A stretch of 64,000 bases of DNA from Streptomyces sulphureus DSM 40104 (GCF_000381025.1 NZ_KB905813.1:664716-728715), one strand, 5' to 3'; shown: positions 25,326-35,458, counted from the stretch's first letter. Made by a program: numbers and translations. Notes: generated from the letters alone by a model not told the origin.

Positions 25326-26701
25326 CGTGCTGCCGCCTCGTCACCGGCGGCCGGCGAGGGATGCAGGGCCCACCAGGCGGCCATGCCGAGGGCCACGGCG
25401 GTCAGTACGGTCGAGGGTCCCCCGATGTCGGCGTACAGGAAGTCGACCGTCTGCCACACCAGTAGGCCGACGGCGGCGAGGCCGCAGTCGCGAGCTCCCG
25501 CCGACCGTGCCTCCCGGTGCCGGCGCACGCCCACGACCAGCAGTGCCACCCAGCCACCCGCTACCGCCGTCGTGCCGACGAGGCCCTGCTCGCTGAGGAG
25601 GAGCAGGTACATGTTGTGGGGGGAGAGCAGGGGCTCCCGCCGGAAGTCCTGTCCCGCCCCCTCGGTGTCGCTTCCGGAGGAGAGGCCCAAGGGGGCGTGG
25701 CTGTCGCGATGGGACGCGAAGTTCTTCGGACCGACGCCCGTCGCGGGCTCGTCCCTCCACATCGCGGCTGCGGCCGACCAGAGGCTGTAGCGGTCGTCCA
25801 CCGACCGGTCGGGCGCCGACGAGACGTCGGTGATGCTGGCGAAACGCTCGCCCACCTGCGCCGAGCCCACCCCGAAGCCACCGATCACCACCACGGCACC
25901 CGCGGTGAGTGCGGCAAGGACGACCACGGCTCTACGGGCGCCCGACAGGAAGAGCACGACCGTGCACGCCGCAGCCGACGCGATCCACGCCCCCCGGCTG
26001 TAAGAGAGGATCAGCGGCACCACGAGCGCTGCCGCGGCGCAGAGCGCGGCCGGCCGCAGCCCCCGCGGTGTCCGATCACGGGCCCCGAGCCCCAGCGCGA
26101 CCGCTGCCACCAACCCGTAAGCCACCACGGTCGCCATCCCCATCACGTCCAGAGGCCCGAACGTGCCCACCGCGCGGATGGTCCGACCCCCGAAGGAGGC
26201 TCCCGTCCCGGTGACGTTCTGCACGACACCGACGCCGCCCTGCACCAGGGCCAGCACCACGAGGGCGCCGCAGAGCAGCCTGAAGTCGCGGGCGTCGCGG
26301 AGGACGAGCAGGACGGCAAGGGGGACGAGCACGAAGATCTGCAGACTCCGCAGAAAGCCCGGAAGACTGGCCGACGGATCGGCCGACGCTGCGGTCGCCA
26401 CCGCGAACGCCACGGTGGGCGCGCCGAACACGAGCGCACCCAGTGGTGTCAGCGGACCGCCTCTGCCGCGCAGCAGCCTCACTCCGCACCATGTGACCAG
26501 CAGAACGGAGGCCCCGTCGGCGAAGGTGACACCGCCCGGGGCGGCCGCGTCGCCGGTGGGGACCGGCGCGCACAGCACCAGCACCGTGGCGAGCACGGGG
26601 GCGACCGGCGTCCAGCGCAGACGTCGCAGGTGCGCGGGCGACAGCCGCCCGCGGACTGCCGGACGGGACAGGACCCGCGGGGTCGCGGACTCCGCGCTCA
26701 T
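25322..26701 (-). CDS. O-antigen ligase/polymerase-like membrane protein
   Basis: 459 residues from ATG 26701, coupled to the upstream sugar-transferase stop (ATGA). It has about 11-12 membrane segments and the Wzy_C (PF04932) hallmarks: LILSYSRGAWIASAAAC in the central helices, the large outer loop with DDRYSLWSAAAAMWRDEPATGVGPKNF, and SPHNMYLLLLSEQGLVG. These residues bind lipid-linked substrate in ligases and polymerases. It probably polymerises or ligates the exopolysaccharide on the outer face. Confidence 0.85.
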   Translation of the reverse strand: MSAESATPRVLSRPAVRGRLSPAHLRRLRWTPVAPVLATVLVLCAPVPTGDAAAPGGVTFADGASVLLVTWCGVRLLRGRGGPLTPLGALVFGAPTVAFAVATAASADPSASLPGFLRSLQIFVLVPLAVLLVLRDARDFRLLCGALVVLALVQGGVGVVQNVTGTGASFGGRTIRAVGTFGPLDVMGMATVVAYGLVAAVALGLGARDRTPRGLRPAALCAAAALVVPLILSYSRGAWIASAAACTVVLFLSGARRAVVVLAALTAGAVVVIGGFGVGSAQVGERFASITDVSSAPDRSVDDRYSLWSAAAAMWRDEPATGVGPKNFASHRDSHAPLGLSSGSDTEGAGQDFRREPLLSPHNMYLLLLSEQGLVGTTAVAGGWVALLVVGVRRHREARSAGARDCGLAAVGLLVWQTVDFLYADIGGPSTVLTAVALGMAAWWALHPSPAAGDEAAAR

Positions 26702-28188
26702 GCCCCCTCCTGGCGGAAGGCGGACGCGGCGGTCCGGCACAGGATCTGCAGGTCCTGTCGGAGCGACCAGGTGTCGATGTAGTGGTTGTCCAACCGCGCC
26801 CGGTCCTCGATCGAGGTGTCGCCCCGAAGGCCGTGTACCTGGGCCAGGCCGGTGATCCCCGCCGGAGCGCGGTGCCGGTCGGCGTAGCCGGGCAGCCGCC
26901 GGCTGAACTGCTCCACGAAGTGCAGTCGTTCGGGTCGGGGACCGACGAGGCTCATGTCGCCGCGCAGTACGTTCCAGAGCTGCGGCAACTCGTCCAGTGA
27001 AGTACGCCGCAGCACTTTGCCGACCCTGCTCATCCGCTCGTCACCCGCGACGCTCCAGCGCGTCGCCGACTCCCACTCGTCGCTGGGACGCAGCGAACGG
27101 AACTTCAACAGCACGAACGGGCGCGACCCCAGGCCGATGCGCTCCTGACGGAAGAGGACCCCCGGCCCGTCGGAGAGCCGCACCGCCAGCGCGCAGGCGA
27201 TCAGCAGCGGCGCCGCCACGACGAGAGCCGGCACCACGAGAAGGAGGTCGAGCAGCCGCTTCCGCCGCCGGGAGACCAGGCGTGCGGGCTCCAGGTCGAG
27301 GCGTCGGCACGAGAAGCCCCACATGTGGGCCGACCCGGCCGCCCCCGGGCGGCCACCCTGCGCGGTGCCGGCTCCGATGAGCCAACCGGTCAGTCCCCGC
27401 TCGCCCAACAGCCGGGCCAGTACGGCTTCTTCCGCCTTCTCCCAGGGGGGACGGAGGAAGACCACGTCCTGGACCTCGTTCTGGATGACCGCCCGGACGA
27501 CGTCCTCCGGGGCGGTGATGACCGGCAGCGGAGCGACGACGGCACCATCCCCGGCGTACGGGTCGACGAAGCCGATCGGCCGCAGCCCGTAGCGGGGCTG
27601 CTCTGCGAGGACGGCGGCGACCGCACCTGCCGCGTCGCCGTGACCGACGACGAGAGTGGGACGTGGCCGTTTCCGGGCCCGCCGCCTGTGGCTCCCGTGG
27701 ACCACGGCCCGCGCCGTGCCGGCGAGCACGCCGGTCGAGACGACGGCCCCGGCGAGGGTCGGCAGGCTGAGCCCGACGGGGAAAAAGGACGCGAGGAGAC
27801 CGGTCGCCGCGCACCAGACCACGGCTGCCCGCAAGAGCAGCGTGGGCAGTTCCTCCAGCGCGTACGCCTCCAGACCGGGCCGGTACAAGCCGGCCCGGGC
27901 GTTGAGCGCCAGAGTGCCGCACACCACGGGGCCGAGCAGCAGGGGAGCCGTTTCGAGCCCGGCGAAGACCAGTACGACGACGACGCAGGTACCCACGTCC
28001 GCGCCGCCCAGCAGCGCCGCCCCACGAATTCTGCGCCGGTGACGCGCCATGAGGGTCAAGCGTGTCCCTGGCGCCTCCACGGCCGCTCGCGGGCCGGAGG
28101 ACGCCGAGGCGGGCGCCGCTTCTGCCGCGCCCGGCGGGGGGACCACGGGTGCGTCGCTCGGTCTGTCCTCTGCGCTCTTCGTCGTCAC
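26698..28188 (-). CDS. Polyprenyl-phosphate sugar phosphotransferase (initiating enzyme)
   Basis: 496 residues from GTG 28188, overlapping the GT4 gene stop. After a ~45-residue Pro/Ala-rich lead come four to five membrane helices (~60-150) and a CoA-binding/Rossmann-like segment (TLVVGHGDAAGAVAAVLA). The C-terminal bacterial sugar-transferase domain (~300-496) has RKRLLDLLLVVPALVVAAPL, FRQERIGLGSRPFVLLKFRSL, RTSLDELPQLWNVLRGDMSL and VGPRPERL. It should start repeat-unit assembly by loading a sugar-1-phosphate onto undecaprenyl phosphate. Confidence 0.9.
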   Translation of the reverse strand: MTTKSAEDRPSDAPVVPPPGAAEAAPASASSGPRAAVEAPGTRLTLMARHRRRIRGAALLGGADVGTCVVVVLVFAGLETAPLLLGPVVCGTLALNARAGLYRPGLEAYALEELPTLLLRAAVVWCAATGLLASFFPVGLSLPTLAGAVVSTGVLAGTARAVVHGSHRRRARKRPRPTLVVGHGDAAGAVAAVLAEQPRYGLRPIGFVDPYAGDGAVVAPLPVITAPEDVVRAVIQNEVQDVVFLRPPWEKAEEAVLARLLGERGLTGWLIGAGTAQGGRPGAAGSAHMWGFSCRRLDLEPARLVSRRRKRLLDLLLVVPALVVAAPLLIACALAVRLSDGPGVLFRQERIGLGSRPFVLLKFRSLRPSDEWESATRWSVAGDERMSRVGKVLRRTSLDELPQLWNVLRGDMSLVGPRPERLHFVEQFSRRLPGYADRHRAPAGITGLAQVHGLRGDTSIEDRARLDNHYIDTWSLRQDLQILCRTAASAFRQEGA

Positions 28189-29393
28189 CGCGCCGTCCAC
28201 TTCTCTGTCGTGTGCGCACCGGCGTCGAGCAACTCGCCGTACAGCCGCCGCACCGCCGATGTCGTCCGCTGTACGTCGAATTCCGCTCGCACGTGCTTCT
28301 GCGCCGCCTCCCCGAGGTACGCACGCAGGCGCGGGGCCCGGAGGAGCCCCGCGACCGCGGTCGCGAGGGCGTCCGGGTCTCCCGGTGGCACGAGGCACTC
28401 CAGCTCCTGGCCCGGTGGTAGGCACTCCCGTCCACCGCCGACGTCGGTGAGGACCACGGGCCGGCCGCAGGCCATCGCCTCCAGCGGAGTGAGCGCCATG
28501 CCCTCCCAGAGCGAGGGCTGCACCACCAGATCCGCCGCCGCGTACCAGCGGCTGGGGTCCGCGACGCCGCCGGCGAACCGCACCCGGCTGTGCGGTTGCC
28601 GGGTGAGCGCCGGCCTGTCGGGCCCGTCGCCGACGAACACCAGCCAGGCGTCGGGCACTTGCTCCGCGATCCGCCGCCACGCCCTCAGCAGGTCGCGCTG
28701 TCCCTTCTGCCGGCAGAGCCGCCCGACGCACACCACGAGCGGCGCCTCCGCTGGCACCCCGGACAGCGCCGGCAGACTCTTCCGGCACGCCGCGCGCTGC
28801 CGGGCGCTGCTCTCCTCGGCAGGGGAGGCGATCGGGAAGGTGGGGAAGGCGTCCAGATCGACGCCGTTGGGGACGACGGTCCACGCCGCCCGGATGCCAC
28901 AACGCTCGCCGGTACGCCGCTCCTCGTCGCTCACGCACAGCACCCGGTCTGCCCAGCGCGCGGCGTACCGTTCCCAGGCGAGGACGAGTCGGGCGGTCGG
29001 CCCCTCTACGGCCGCGAACGACCAGGCGTGCGGCTGATAAACGGTGGGCAGCCGTCCGCGCAGCGCGAGTCGGCCGGCCAGTCCGGCCTTGGCACTGTGC
29101 GCGTGCACCACATCGGGGCCGACCCGTCCGATCAGCCGGTGCGCAGTCCACGTCTCGGCCGGCACGGAGCGGCCGGGGCCTCTCTCCGCGGCCCAGTGCC
29201 GCACCTCCGCGCCCAGCGCCGCGATCGACCGGGGCAGGCTGCCTTCTCGCGGGCACGCGACGACCACCCGCAGCCCCTGCCGCATCTGTGCCCGGGCCAG
29301 ATCGGTGACGACCCTCGCCACGCCTCCCTCGACGGGCTGTGACAGGTGAAGGACGGTGAGCCGACCTACGGGACCCCTGCGCTGTGACACCAC
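28185..29393 (-). CDS. GT4-family glycosyltransferase, first gene of the exopolysaccharide operon
   Basis: 402 residues from GTG 29393. This start is favoured over a longer form because GGAGGAGG lies 6 bp before it. GT-B landmarks: HLSQPVEGGVARVVTDLARAQ at the N-terminus, DVVHAHSAKAGLAGR, TVVPNGVDLDAF, VCVGRLCRQKGQRDLL, LVFVGDGPDRPAL, and the donor-binding WEGMALTPLEAMACGRPVV. It should add a sugar to the lipid-linked intermediate. It heads an eight-gene operon in which nearly every junction overlaps. Confidence 0.87.
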   Translation of the reverse strand: MVSQRRGPVGRLTVLHLSQPVEGGVARVVTDLARAQMRQGLRVVVACPREGSLPRSIAALGAEVRHWAAERGPGRSVPAETWTAHRLIGRVGPDVVHAHSAKAGLAGRLALRGRLPTVYQPHAWSFAAVEGPTARLVLAWERYAARWADRVLCVSDEERRTGERCGIRAAWTVVPNGVDLDAFPTFPIASPAEESSARQRAACRKSLPALSGVPAEAPLVVCVGRLCRQKGQRDLLRAWRRIAEQVPDAWLVFVGDGPDRPALTRQPHSRVRFAGGVADPSRWYAAADLVVQPSLWEGMALTPLEAMACGRPVVLTDVGGGRECLPPGQELECLVPPGDPDALATAVAGLLRAPRLRAYLGEAAQKHVRAEFDVQRTTSAVRRLYGELLDAGAHTTEKWTAR

Positions 29394-29893
29394 CGAACGC
29401 CTCCTCCATGCCCCGGCCGGTTCAGGCCCCGTTGAAAATTCAGCGTCACTCGTCGGCCCGGAAGCCGTACCGGCCGAGGCGCCGTCTTCACCGGGGGAGG
29501 GGCGTCGCACGGTTCTGCTTCCGGAAGCGGATTCCCATTCCGACCGAGCGGCGCGGCCCAGGAGTTGCGGTAGCGATGGGTTCTCCGAAGCCGCTGAGGA
29601 TTCCGCTTCTGCTCCTCAGCGGATAACTGTGACAAGCACGGCGCCGAGGCCCGTGCGCCACTCTCAATGGTTCTTCCGATTCACTGAGTAGTCGGGCATC
29701 CATTCGTGTGCCCGGTGCTCAGCGAAGAGCGAGTGAGAAGAGCGCCGCACTTGTCGGCAGCTCGTATGCTGATGCGCCGATTCGTCCGACACGAGGTCAG
29801 AAAGCATGCCGCTGCCGCTGTCACACGCATGTCGCGTGATCCGCTGCTACTTTGACCGATCGGAAAACGCCCTCAGCGGCCACAGGGAGTGTC
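29394..29893. promoter_or_regulatory. Divergent control region with a perfect 10-bp inverted repeat
   Basis: This 500-bp non-coding stretch lies between the exopolysaccharide operon and the FAD monooxygenase gene. CCGCTGAGGA (29591-29600) and TCCTCAGCGG (29613-29622) form a perfect inverted repeat with arms 22 bp apart, two helical turns, as expected for a dimeric repressor or activator. It sits ~200 bp upstream of the operon start. Other open frames in the gap look non-coding. Confidence 0.45.
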
Positions 29894-31090
29894 GTGAAAC
29901 TCGTCTGCGTCGGTGGCGGTCCCGCCGGCCTGTATTTCTCGATCCTGATGAAGCTGCAGAACCCCGAGCACGACATCACGGTCTACGAGCGGAATGCGGC
30001 CGGTTCGACCTACGGCTGGGGAGTCACCTACTGGGGCGACCTGTTCGACAGCCTCCACGGCAATGATCCGGCGTCCGCGCTCGCCGTCCGTCAGGACTCG
30101 GTCCGCTGGCGCGACGGGGTCGCGTACGTGCGTGACCGCAGAACGGTGCACCGTGGGGACGAGGGCTTCGCCATCAGCCGCCGGCGCCTGCTGGACGTAC
30201 TCGCGGTGCGGGCCCGATCCCTCGGTGTACGCCTGGAGTTCGGGTGCGAAATCACCGAGGCGGACTTCCCCGGCGCCGACCTCGTCGTCGCCTGCGACGG
30301 CATCAACAGCAGACTGCGCGCACGCCACTCCGGCCACTTCGGTACGGAGGTCACCGTCGGGAACAACACCTATGCCTGGCTCGGCACCACGAAGGTCTTC
30401 GACTCCTTCACCTTCGCCTTCGTCGAGACCGCACACGGCTGGGTGTGGTGCTATGCGTACGGATTCAGTGCGCAGCACAGCACGCTGATCGTCGAGTGTT
30501 CACCGGAGACCTGGGCAGGGTTGGGGCTCCACGAGGCGAGCCAGGCGGAAGGGCTGGCCCTGCTGGAGCGGCTCTTCGCCGAACTGTTGGACGGCCACCG
30601 CCTGATCGGCCGGGCGGAGGCCGACGGGGGCGCGCAGTGGCTGAGGTTCCGCACGCTGACCAACCGGAACTGGTACCGGGACAACCTGGTACTGATGGGC
30701 GACGCGGCGCACACCACGCACTATTCCATCGGCGCGGGAACGACACTCGCACTCGAGGACGCCATCGCGCTGGCAGGCGCCCTGCGTGGGAACTTCGATC
30801 CGGAGACCGCGCTCGCCCGCTATCAGCAGGAAAGAACGTTCGCCCTGCTCTCCGTCCAGAGCGCGGCCCGCTACAGCGCCCAGTGGTACGAGAACCTCCC
30901 GCGCTACGTCGACCTCGCGCCGGACCGCATGTTCGCGCTCCTCGGCCAACGGCACTCGCCGCTGCTTCCCTATGTGCCGCCCCAGCTCTACTACCGCATC
31001 AACCAGGCGGCCGAGCGGCTGGAGGCTTTTCGCCGGCTCAAGCGCTGGCTCGGCCCGAGACTCGCACGGACCCTGCACTCCCGCGCCTGA
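29894..31090 (+). CDS. FAD-dependent aromatic hydroxylase-like monooxygenase
   Basis: 398 residues from GTG 29894 (GGGAG 5 bp upstream; a TTG 42 bp earlier is an alternative). The N-terminal KLVCVGGGPAGLYFSILMK motif and YERNAAGSTYGWGVTYW match the VioD / salicylyl-CoA 5-hydroxylase branch of group A flavoprotein monooxygenases. The second FAD motif is NLVLMGDAAHTTHYSIGAGTTLALEDA near residue 270. These enzymes hydroxylate aromatic acids, amino acids or CoA thioesters using NAD(P)H and O2. No pathway partner is adjacent, so the substrate is open. Confidence 0.82.
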   Translation: MKLVCVGGGPAGLYFSILMKLQNPEHDITVYERNAAGSTYGWGVTYWGDLFDSLHGNDPASALAVRQDSVRWRDGVAYVRDRRTVHRGDEGFAISRRRLLDVLAVRARSLGVRLEFGCEITEADFPGADLVVACDGINSRLRARHSGHFGTEVTVGNNTYAWLGTTKVFDSFTFAFVETAHGWVWCYAYGFSAQHSTLIVECSPETWAGLGLHEASQAEGLALLERLFAELLDGHRLIGRAEADGGAQWLRFRTLTNRNWYRDNLVLMGDAAHTTHYSIGAGTTLALEDAIALAGALRGNFDPETALARYQQERTFALLSVQSAARYSAQWYENLPRYVDLAPDRMFALLGQRHSPLLPYVPPQLYYRINQAAERLEAFRRLKRWLGPRLARTLHSRA

Positions 31091-31528
31091 CCAACGGCCG
31101 GCCGGGTATCCGTCCACGAGAGCCACGAGGCCGGTGCGGGACGTTGGGCCGGAACTCCCCAACAAGCCTGCGGCGACCGGCTTTTCGCAGGGCGACCGGG
31201 GAGCCGCGCCTTGACGCGACCGGCTTTGGCGTCGGTGTCGTCCTCGGCGGGACGGGCGGCTGCTCTGTGCCTCCGCTGCACGGTCTGCAACCGGCTGCGC
31301 AGACTTGAGCAGTTCACCTCCCGTCCCGCGACCCGACCGAGACGGACCCCGGTACCGGCCCCGCCTACTGCCGCCGGTGGCCTGACGGTTCGGGTGCCGA
31401 AGGACTGCTGGGGCGTCGACGCCGCAGCCGGGCTTCGCACATGCCGGGCAAGCCGGCACCCTCCGCGACCTTGTGGATCACCTGTTCCCGCGTTACAACT
31501 CGTGCTGTCGATCAACGTGGAGGTTCCA
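31091..31528. other. 438-bp gap before the penicillin acylase gene, no gene recognised
   Basis: A weak hairpin, GTTGGG (31143-31148) with CCCAAC (31158-31163), may end the monooxygenase transcript. The rest shows no family-like protein on either strand. The last ~15 bp carry GGAGG, the ribosome-binding site for the acylase. Confidence 0.4.
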
Positions 31529-33924
31529 GTGGACGTCAGCCGGATACGGTTCTCCCGCAGACACGCGCTCGTGGCCACGGCGGCGGGGTCGCCGGGGCGC
31601 AGGCGCTGGGGCAGGCGCCGGCGAGCGCGAAGTCGCAGCCACGCCAACAGCCGTTCCGCGTCAAGGGGTTGCGCGAGCCGGTGGAGTTGATCGAGGACCG
31701 GTACGGCGTGCCGCACCTCTACGCACGCAACGAGGACGACGTCTTCCTCGCGCAGGGCTTCAACGCGGCCCGCGAGCGGCTCTTCCAGATCGACCTCTGG
31801 CGCCGCCGCGGCCTGGGAAAGCTTGCCGAAGTGCTCGGCCCCGACCATGTACAGCAGGACCGGGCCACCCGGTTGTTCCTGTACCGCGGGGACATGGACA
31901 CCGAGTGGGCCCGCTACTCGTCGGACGCGAAGAAGATCGCGGCCCGGTTCGTCGCCGGTATCAACGCATACCTCGACTGGCTCGACGCCCATCCGGACCG
32001 ACTCCCCGACGAGTTCGGGCTCCTCGGCTACCGTCCGGCCCGCTGGGAGGCGGAGGACGTGGTCCGTATCCGCAGCCACGGCCTGACCCGCAACCTCACG
32101 GGCGAGGTCGAGCGTGCCCGAGTCGCCTGCGCCGCCGGGGTGGAGGCCGACCTCGTCCGTCAGGGGCTGCAACCGGACCACGAGGTGACCGTGCCGGACG
32201 GCTTCGACCCCTGCGCGCTGCCCGAGGACGTACTCAAGGTCTTCGAACTGGCCACCCGGAACGTGGAGTTCGCACAGGGGCAGGTCCGCACCACCGCCCG
32301 CGACCGAACCACCGAGGGCAGCAACAACTGGGTGATCAGCGGAGACCGCACCGACACCGGGCGACCGATCCTCGCCAACGACCCGCACCGCGCCTACTCC
32401 GCGCCCTCGCTGCGCTACCTGGCGCACCTGAGCGCGCCGGGGCTCGACGTCATCGGCGCGGGGGAGCCGGCACTCCCGGGGATATCCATCGGCCACAACG
32501 GCACCGTCGCCTTCGGTCTCACGATCTTCCCGATCGACCAGGAGGACCTCTACGTCTACGAGTTGGCCCCGGACGACCACCGCCGCTACCGGTACGGGGA
32601 CGACTGGGAGTCGATGAAGGTCCTCCGCGAGCAGGTCGCCGTAAAGGGCGAGGACGCGCGCGCGGTCGAGCTCGCCTTCACCCGGCACGGCCCGGTCATC
32701 CACGTCGACGAGGAGCGGAACCTGGCGTACGCGGTGCGCACCGCGTGGCTGGAGCCGGGCATGTCCCCGTACTTCGGCAGCGTCGCCTACATGCGGGCAC
32801 GCAACTTCGACGAGTTCACCGAGTCGATGCGCAACTGGGGCGCTCCCACGGAGAACCAGGTCTACGCCGACACGGACGGCAACATCGGCTGGGTCCCCGG
32901 CGGCCTGGCACCCAAGCGCGTCGGCTACGACGGCCTGCTCCCGGTGCCGGGCGACGGCCGCTACGAGTGGGACGGCTTCTACTCGGGCGACGACCTGCCG
33001 CGCAAGCTCAACCCGGACGCGGGGTTCTTCGCCACCGCCAACCAGTTCAACCTCCCGCCCGAGTACCGGGACATGGGGTTGGGCTACGAGTGGACCAACC
33101 CGTTCCGCCATCAGCGGATCGTGGAGGTCCTCTCCAAGCAGCGCAGGCACACCCTCGCCGACTCGCAGACGTTGCAGAACGACCAACTGTCCATACCGGC
33201 ACGCCGGTTGACTGCCCTGCTCGCCGGCCTGCAGAGCAAAGACCCGGACCTGCGCCGCGCCCTGCGCCTGTTGCGCGAGTGGGACGCCGTCGAAGCGGCC
33301 GACTCGGGCGCGGCGGCGCTCTTCGAGGTGTGGCTCAGCAAGCACCTCGGCCCGGGGTTCGTACGGGCAGCGGTGCCGCAGGCCGCCGAGGTCATCGAGG
33401 ACGCCGACACCCTCGTGCTGCTCGGCGAGTTGGAGAAGCCCGGCCGGTGGCTGCCGGACGAAGCGGCGCGCGACCGCCTGCTGCTGGACACCCTCGATGC
33501 GGCCCAGGCCGAGCTGCGCGACCGGCTGGGCCGCGGAGAGGCGTCCTGGGAGTGGGGCAAGCTCCACCACACCTTCTTCGGACACCCGGCGTCGGCGGCG
33601 TTCAGCGAGGACCAGCGGTCCCGCTTCGACGTCGGCCCGCTGCCGCGCGGCGGCTCCCCGGACACCGTCAGCCAGTCGTCGTACCGGACCAGCGACTTCC
33701 GGCAGACCAACGGGCCGTCGTTCCGGATGGTTTTGGACGTGGGCGACTGGGACTCCTCGGTGGCGGTGAACACACCGGGACAGTCCGGCAACCCGAACGA
33801 CCCGCACTACCGCGACCTCGCCGAACAGTGGCGCACCGGCGAGTACTTCCCCCTCGCCTACAGCCGGGCCGCGGTGGAGCGCATCGCCGAGCGCCGCATG
33901 CTGCTGCTGCCTGCCCGGGACTGA
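31529..33924 (+). CDS. Penicillin acylase-family Ntn-hydrolase with frameshifted Tat signal
   Basis: From GTG 31529 (GGAGG 6 bp upstream) the frame reads VDVSRIRFSRRHALVATAAG, a twin-arginine signal start, then runs into Arg-rich nonsense. The mature protein continues in another frame from VAGAQALGQAPASA. One extra G in the GGGG run at 31585-31588 would join them perfectly, so this is a recent frameshift or a sequencing error. The body (~760 residues) is clear: ELIEDRYGVPHLYA and AQGFNAARERLFQ at the start, the nucleophile Ser in TEGSNNWVISG (codon 32320), DPHRAYSAPSLRYLAHL, and ATANQFNLP. The family self-cleaves before that Ser and hydrolyses amide bonds of penicillins, homoserine lactones or similar amides. 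The substrate here is unknown. Confidence 0.8.
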
Positions 33925-33941
33925 CCCGGGCGCCGCCCGTC

Positions 33942-34006
33942 GCCGCGGCCTTCGACCGGTCCCGTGCCCGAGTCGGGGCGCACGGAGACCGGCCGAAGGC
34001 CGCGGC
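33942..34006. terminator. Large bidirectional terminator hairpin
   Basis: A perfect 13-bp outer stem, GCCGCGGCCTTCG (33942-33954) with 33994-34006, continues inward through CCGGTC/GACCGG. It sits between the convergent acylase (ends 33924) and GntP permease (ends 34046) genes. Confidence 0.8.
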
Positions 34007-34045
34007 AGGCGGTCCGTTCCCGGGTCCCGCTTTGTTCCTCCTGCC

Positions 34046-35458
34046 TCAGACGAAGAGCGAGATGAGCAGGGTCATGAGCAGGCCGCAGACGCTGACGAGG
34101 GTCTGGATCATCGTGTGGGACTTGGTGGCCTGGCCGAGAGTCATCCCGAAGGACTCCTTCACCAGCCAGAACCCGGCGTGGTTCACATAGTTGAGCCCGA
34201 TCGAGCCGGCGCCGATCGCGACGACGAGCAGGGAACTCTCGACGCCTCCACCGCCTCCCGTCATGGGCGCGAGGATGCCCGTCGCCGCGACGATGCCGAC
34301 GGTCGCCGAGCCGGTGGAGAACGAGAGGACCAGCGCCAGCAGCCACCCCAGCACCAGGAGGTTGAGGTGCGCGCCGGAAGCTGCGGTCTCGATCGCCTCG
34401 CCGATCCCGGAGTCCTCCAGCACCTGCTTGAAGGCGCCGCCGCCGGCGATGATCAGGATGATGCTGGCGATGGACTTGATGCTGTCGGTGAGCGACTCCC
34501 GCACGCGGTCCGAGGACATGCCGCTGCGGTAGCCGAGGACGAAGAGCGCGAAGAGGAAGCCGGCGAACATCGCGATCACCGGTTCGCCGAGGAAGTCGAG
34601 GACATGGCGGGTGGGGCTGGACTCGCCGAGCGACAGCTCCCCGATGGTGCGCAGCAGCATCAGCACCACCGGGACCATCAGGGCGGTGAGAGCCCAGCCG
34701 ACGGGGACGCCCTTCGGCGCCGCCTCCGACGCGTCCGCTCCGGCCGACGAGCCGGACGGTGCGGCATCACCCTGCGTGAACTGGCCCACCAGCTCGTCGT
34801 CCGGGTAGACGGCGAGCCGCGGCGCGATCCAACGCCCGTAGAGCGGGCCGGAGATGACGACGGTCGGCACGGCGCACACCAGGCCGACGAGGATGGTGGT
34901 CCCCAGATCGGCGCCGAGTCCCTCCACGCCGATCAGCGGTCCCGGATGCGGCGGCACCATGCCGTGCAGGGTGCACAGCGCGGCGATCGCGGGGGTGGCG
35001 AGGTACACGTACGGCGAGCCCTTGATCTTGGGGCTGTGGCGCAGCCGCTGGGCGACGCTGAAGATCAGCGGCAGCAGCACGATGAGCCCGATCTCGAAGA
35101 ACATCGGGATGCCGATGACGAACGAGGCCGCCGCCATGTACCAGGGCAGCGAGCGCTCGCCGGCACGATCGACGATCGTCCTCGCGATGCGGTCGGTGGC
35201 GCCGGAGTTGGCGAGCAGCCGCCCCAACATCGCCCCGAAGGCGAGCGTCACCCCGACATCGCCGAGTATGCCGCCGGCCCCTTCCTCGACGGATTCGGCG
35301 ATCTCGCCGGTCGACTCTCCCGCGGCGAGCGCGACGCCGATCGAGACGAGCATCAGGGCGACGAAAGGATGGAACCGCAGCCGCGAGTTGATGAGCGTGA
35401 TCAGCGCTGCGATGGCGGCGGCGAGTATGAGCAGCAGCGTCCAGGTGTGCCCCGTCAT
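34046..35458 (-). CDS. GntP-family gluconate (organic acid):H+ symporter
   Basis: 470 residues from ATG 35458, with about 12-13 membrane segments. Family motifs: INSRLRFHPFVALMLVSIGVALAAG at the start, GAMLGRLLANSGATDRIARTIVD, GIPMFFEIGLIVLLPLIF, LHGMVPPHPGPL, IAGGGAFKQVLEDSGIG and GATKSH near the end. Family members import gluconate and related hydroxy acids. A sensor kinase and response regulator of the DcuS/DcuR type start divergently 287 bp away, which fits substrate-induced control of this transporter. Confidence 0.88.
   Translation of the reverse strand: MTGHTWTLLLILAAAIAALITLINSRLRFHPFVALMLVSIGVALAAGESTGEIAESVEEGAGGILGDVGVTLAFGAMLGRLLANSGATDRIARTIVDRAGERSLPWYMAAASFVIGIPMFFEIGLIVLLPLIFSVAQRLRHSPKIKGSPYVYLATPAIAALCTLHGMVPPHPGPLIGVEGLGADLGTTILVGLVCAVPTVVISGPLYGRWIAPRLAVYPDDELVGQFTQGDAAPSGSSAGADASEAAPKGVPVGWALTALMVPVVLMLLRTIGELSLGESSPTRHVLDFLGEPVIAMFAGFLFALFVLGYRSGMSSDRVRESLTDSIKSIASIILIIAGGGAFKQVLEDSGIGEAIETAASGAHLNLLVLGWLLALVLSFSTGSATVGIVAATGILAPMTGGGGGVESSLLVVAIGAGSIGLNYVNHAGFWLVKESFGMTLGQATKSHTMIQTLVSVCGLLMTLLISLFV

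Noticed and set aside
31211..31528. Separate small gene upstream of the acylase
   Set aside because: Only the last part (from GTG 31529) looks natural, and that is the acylase Tat signal; the earlier part has no family-like features.
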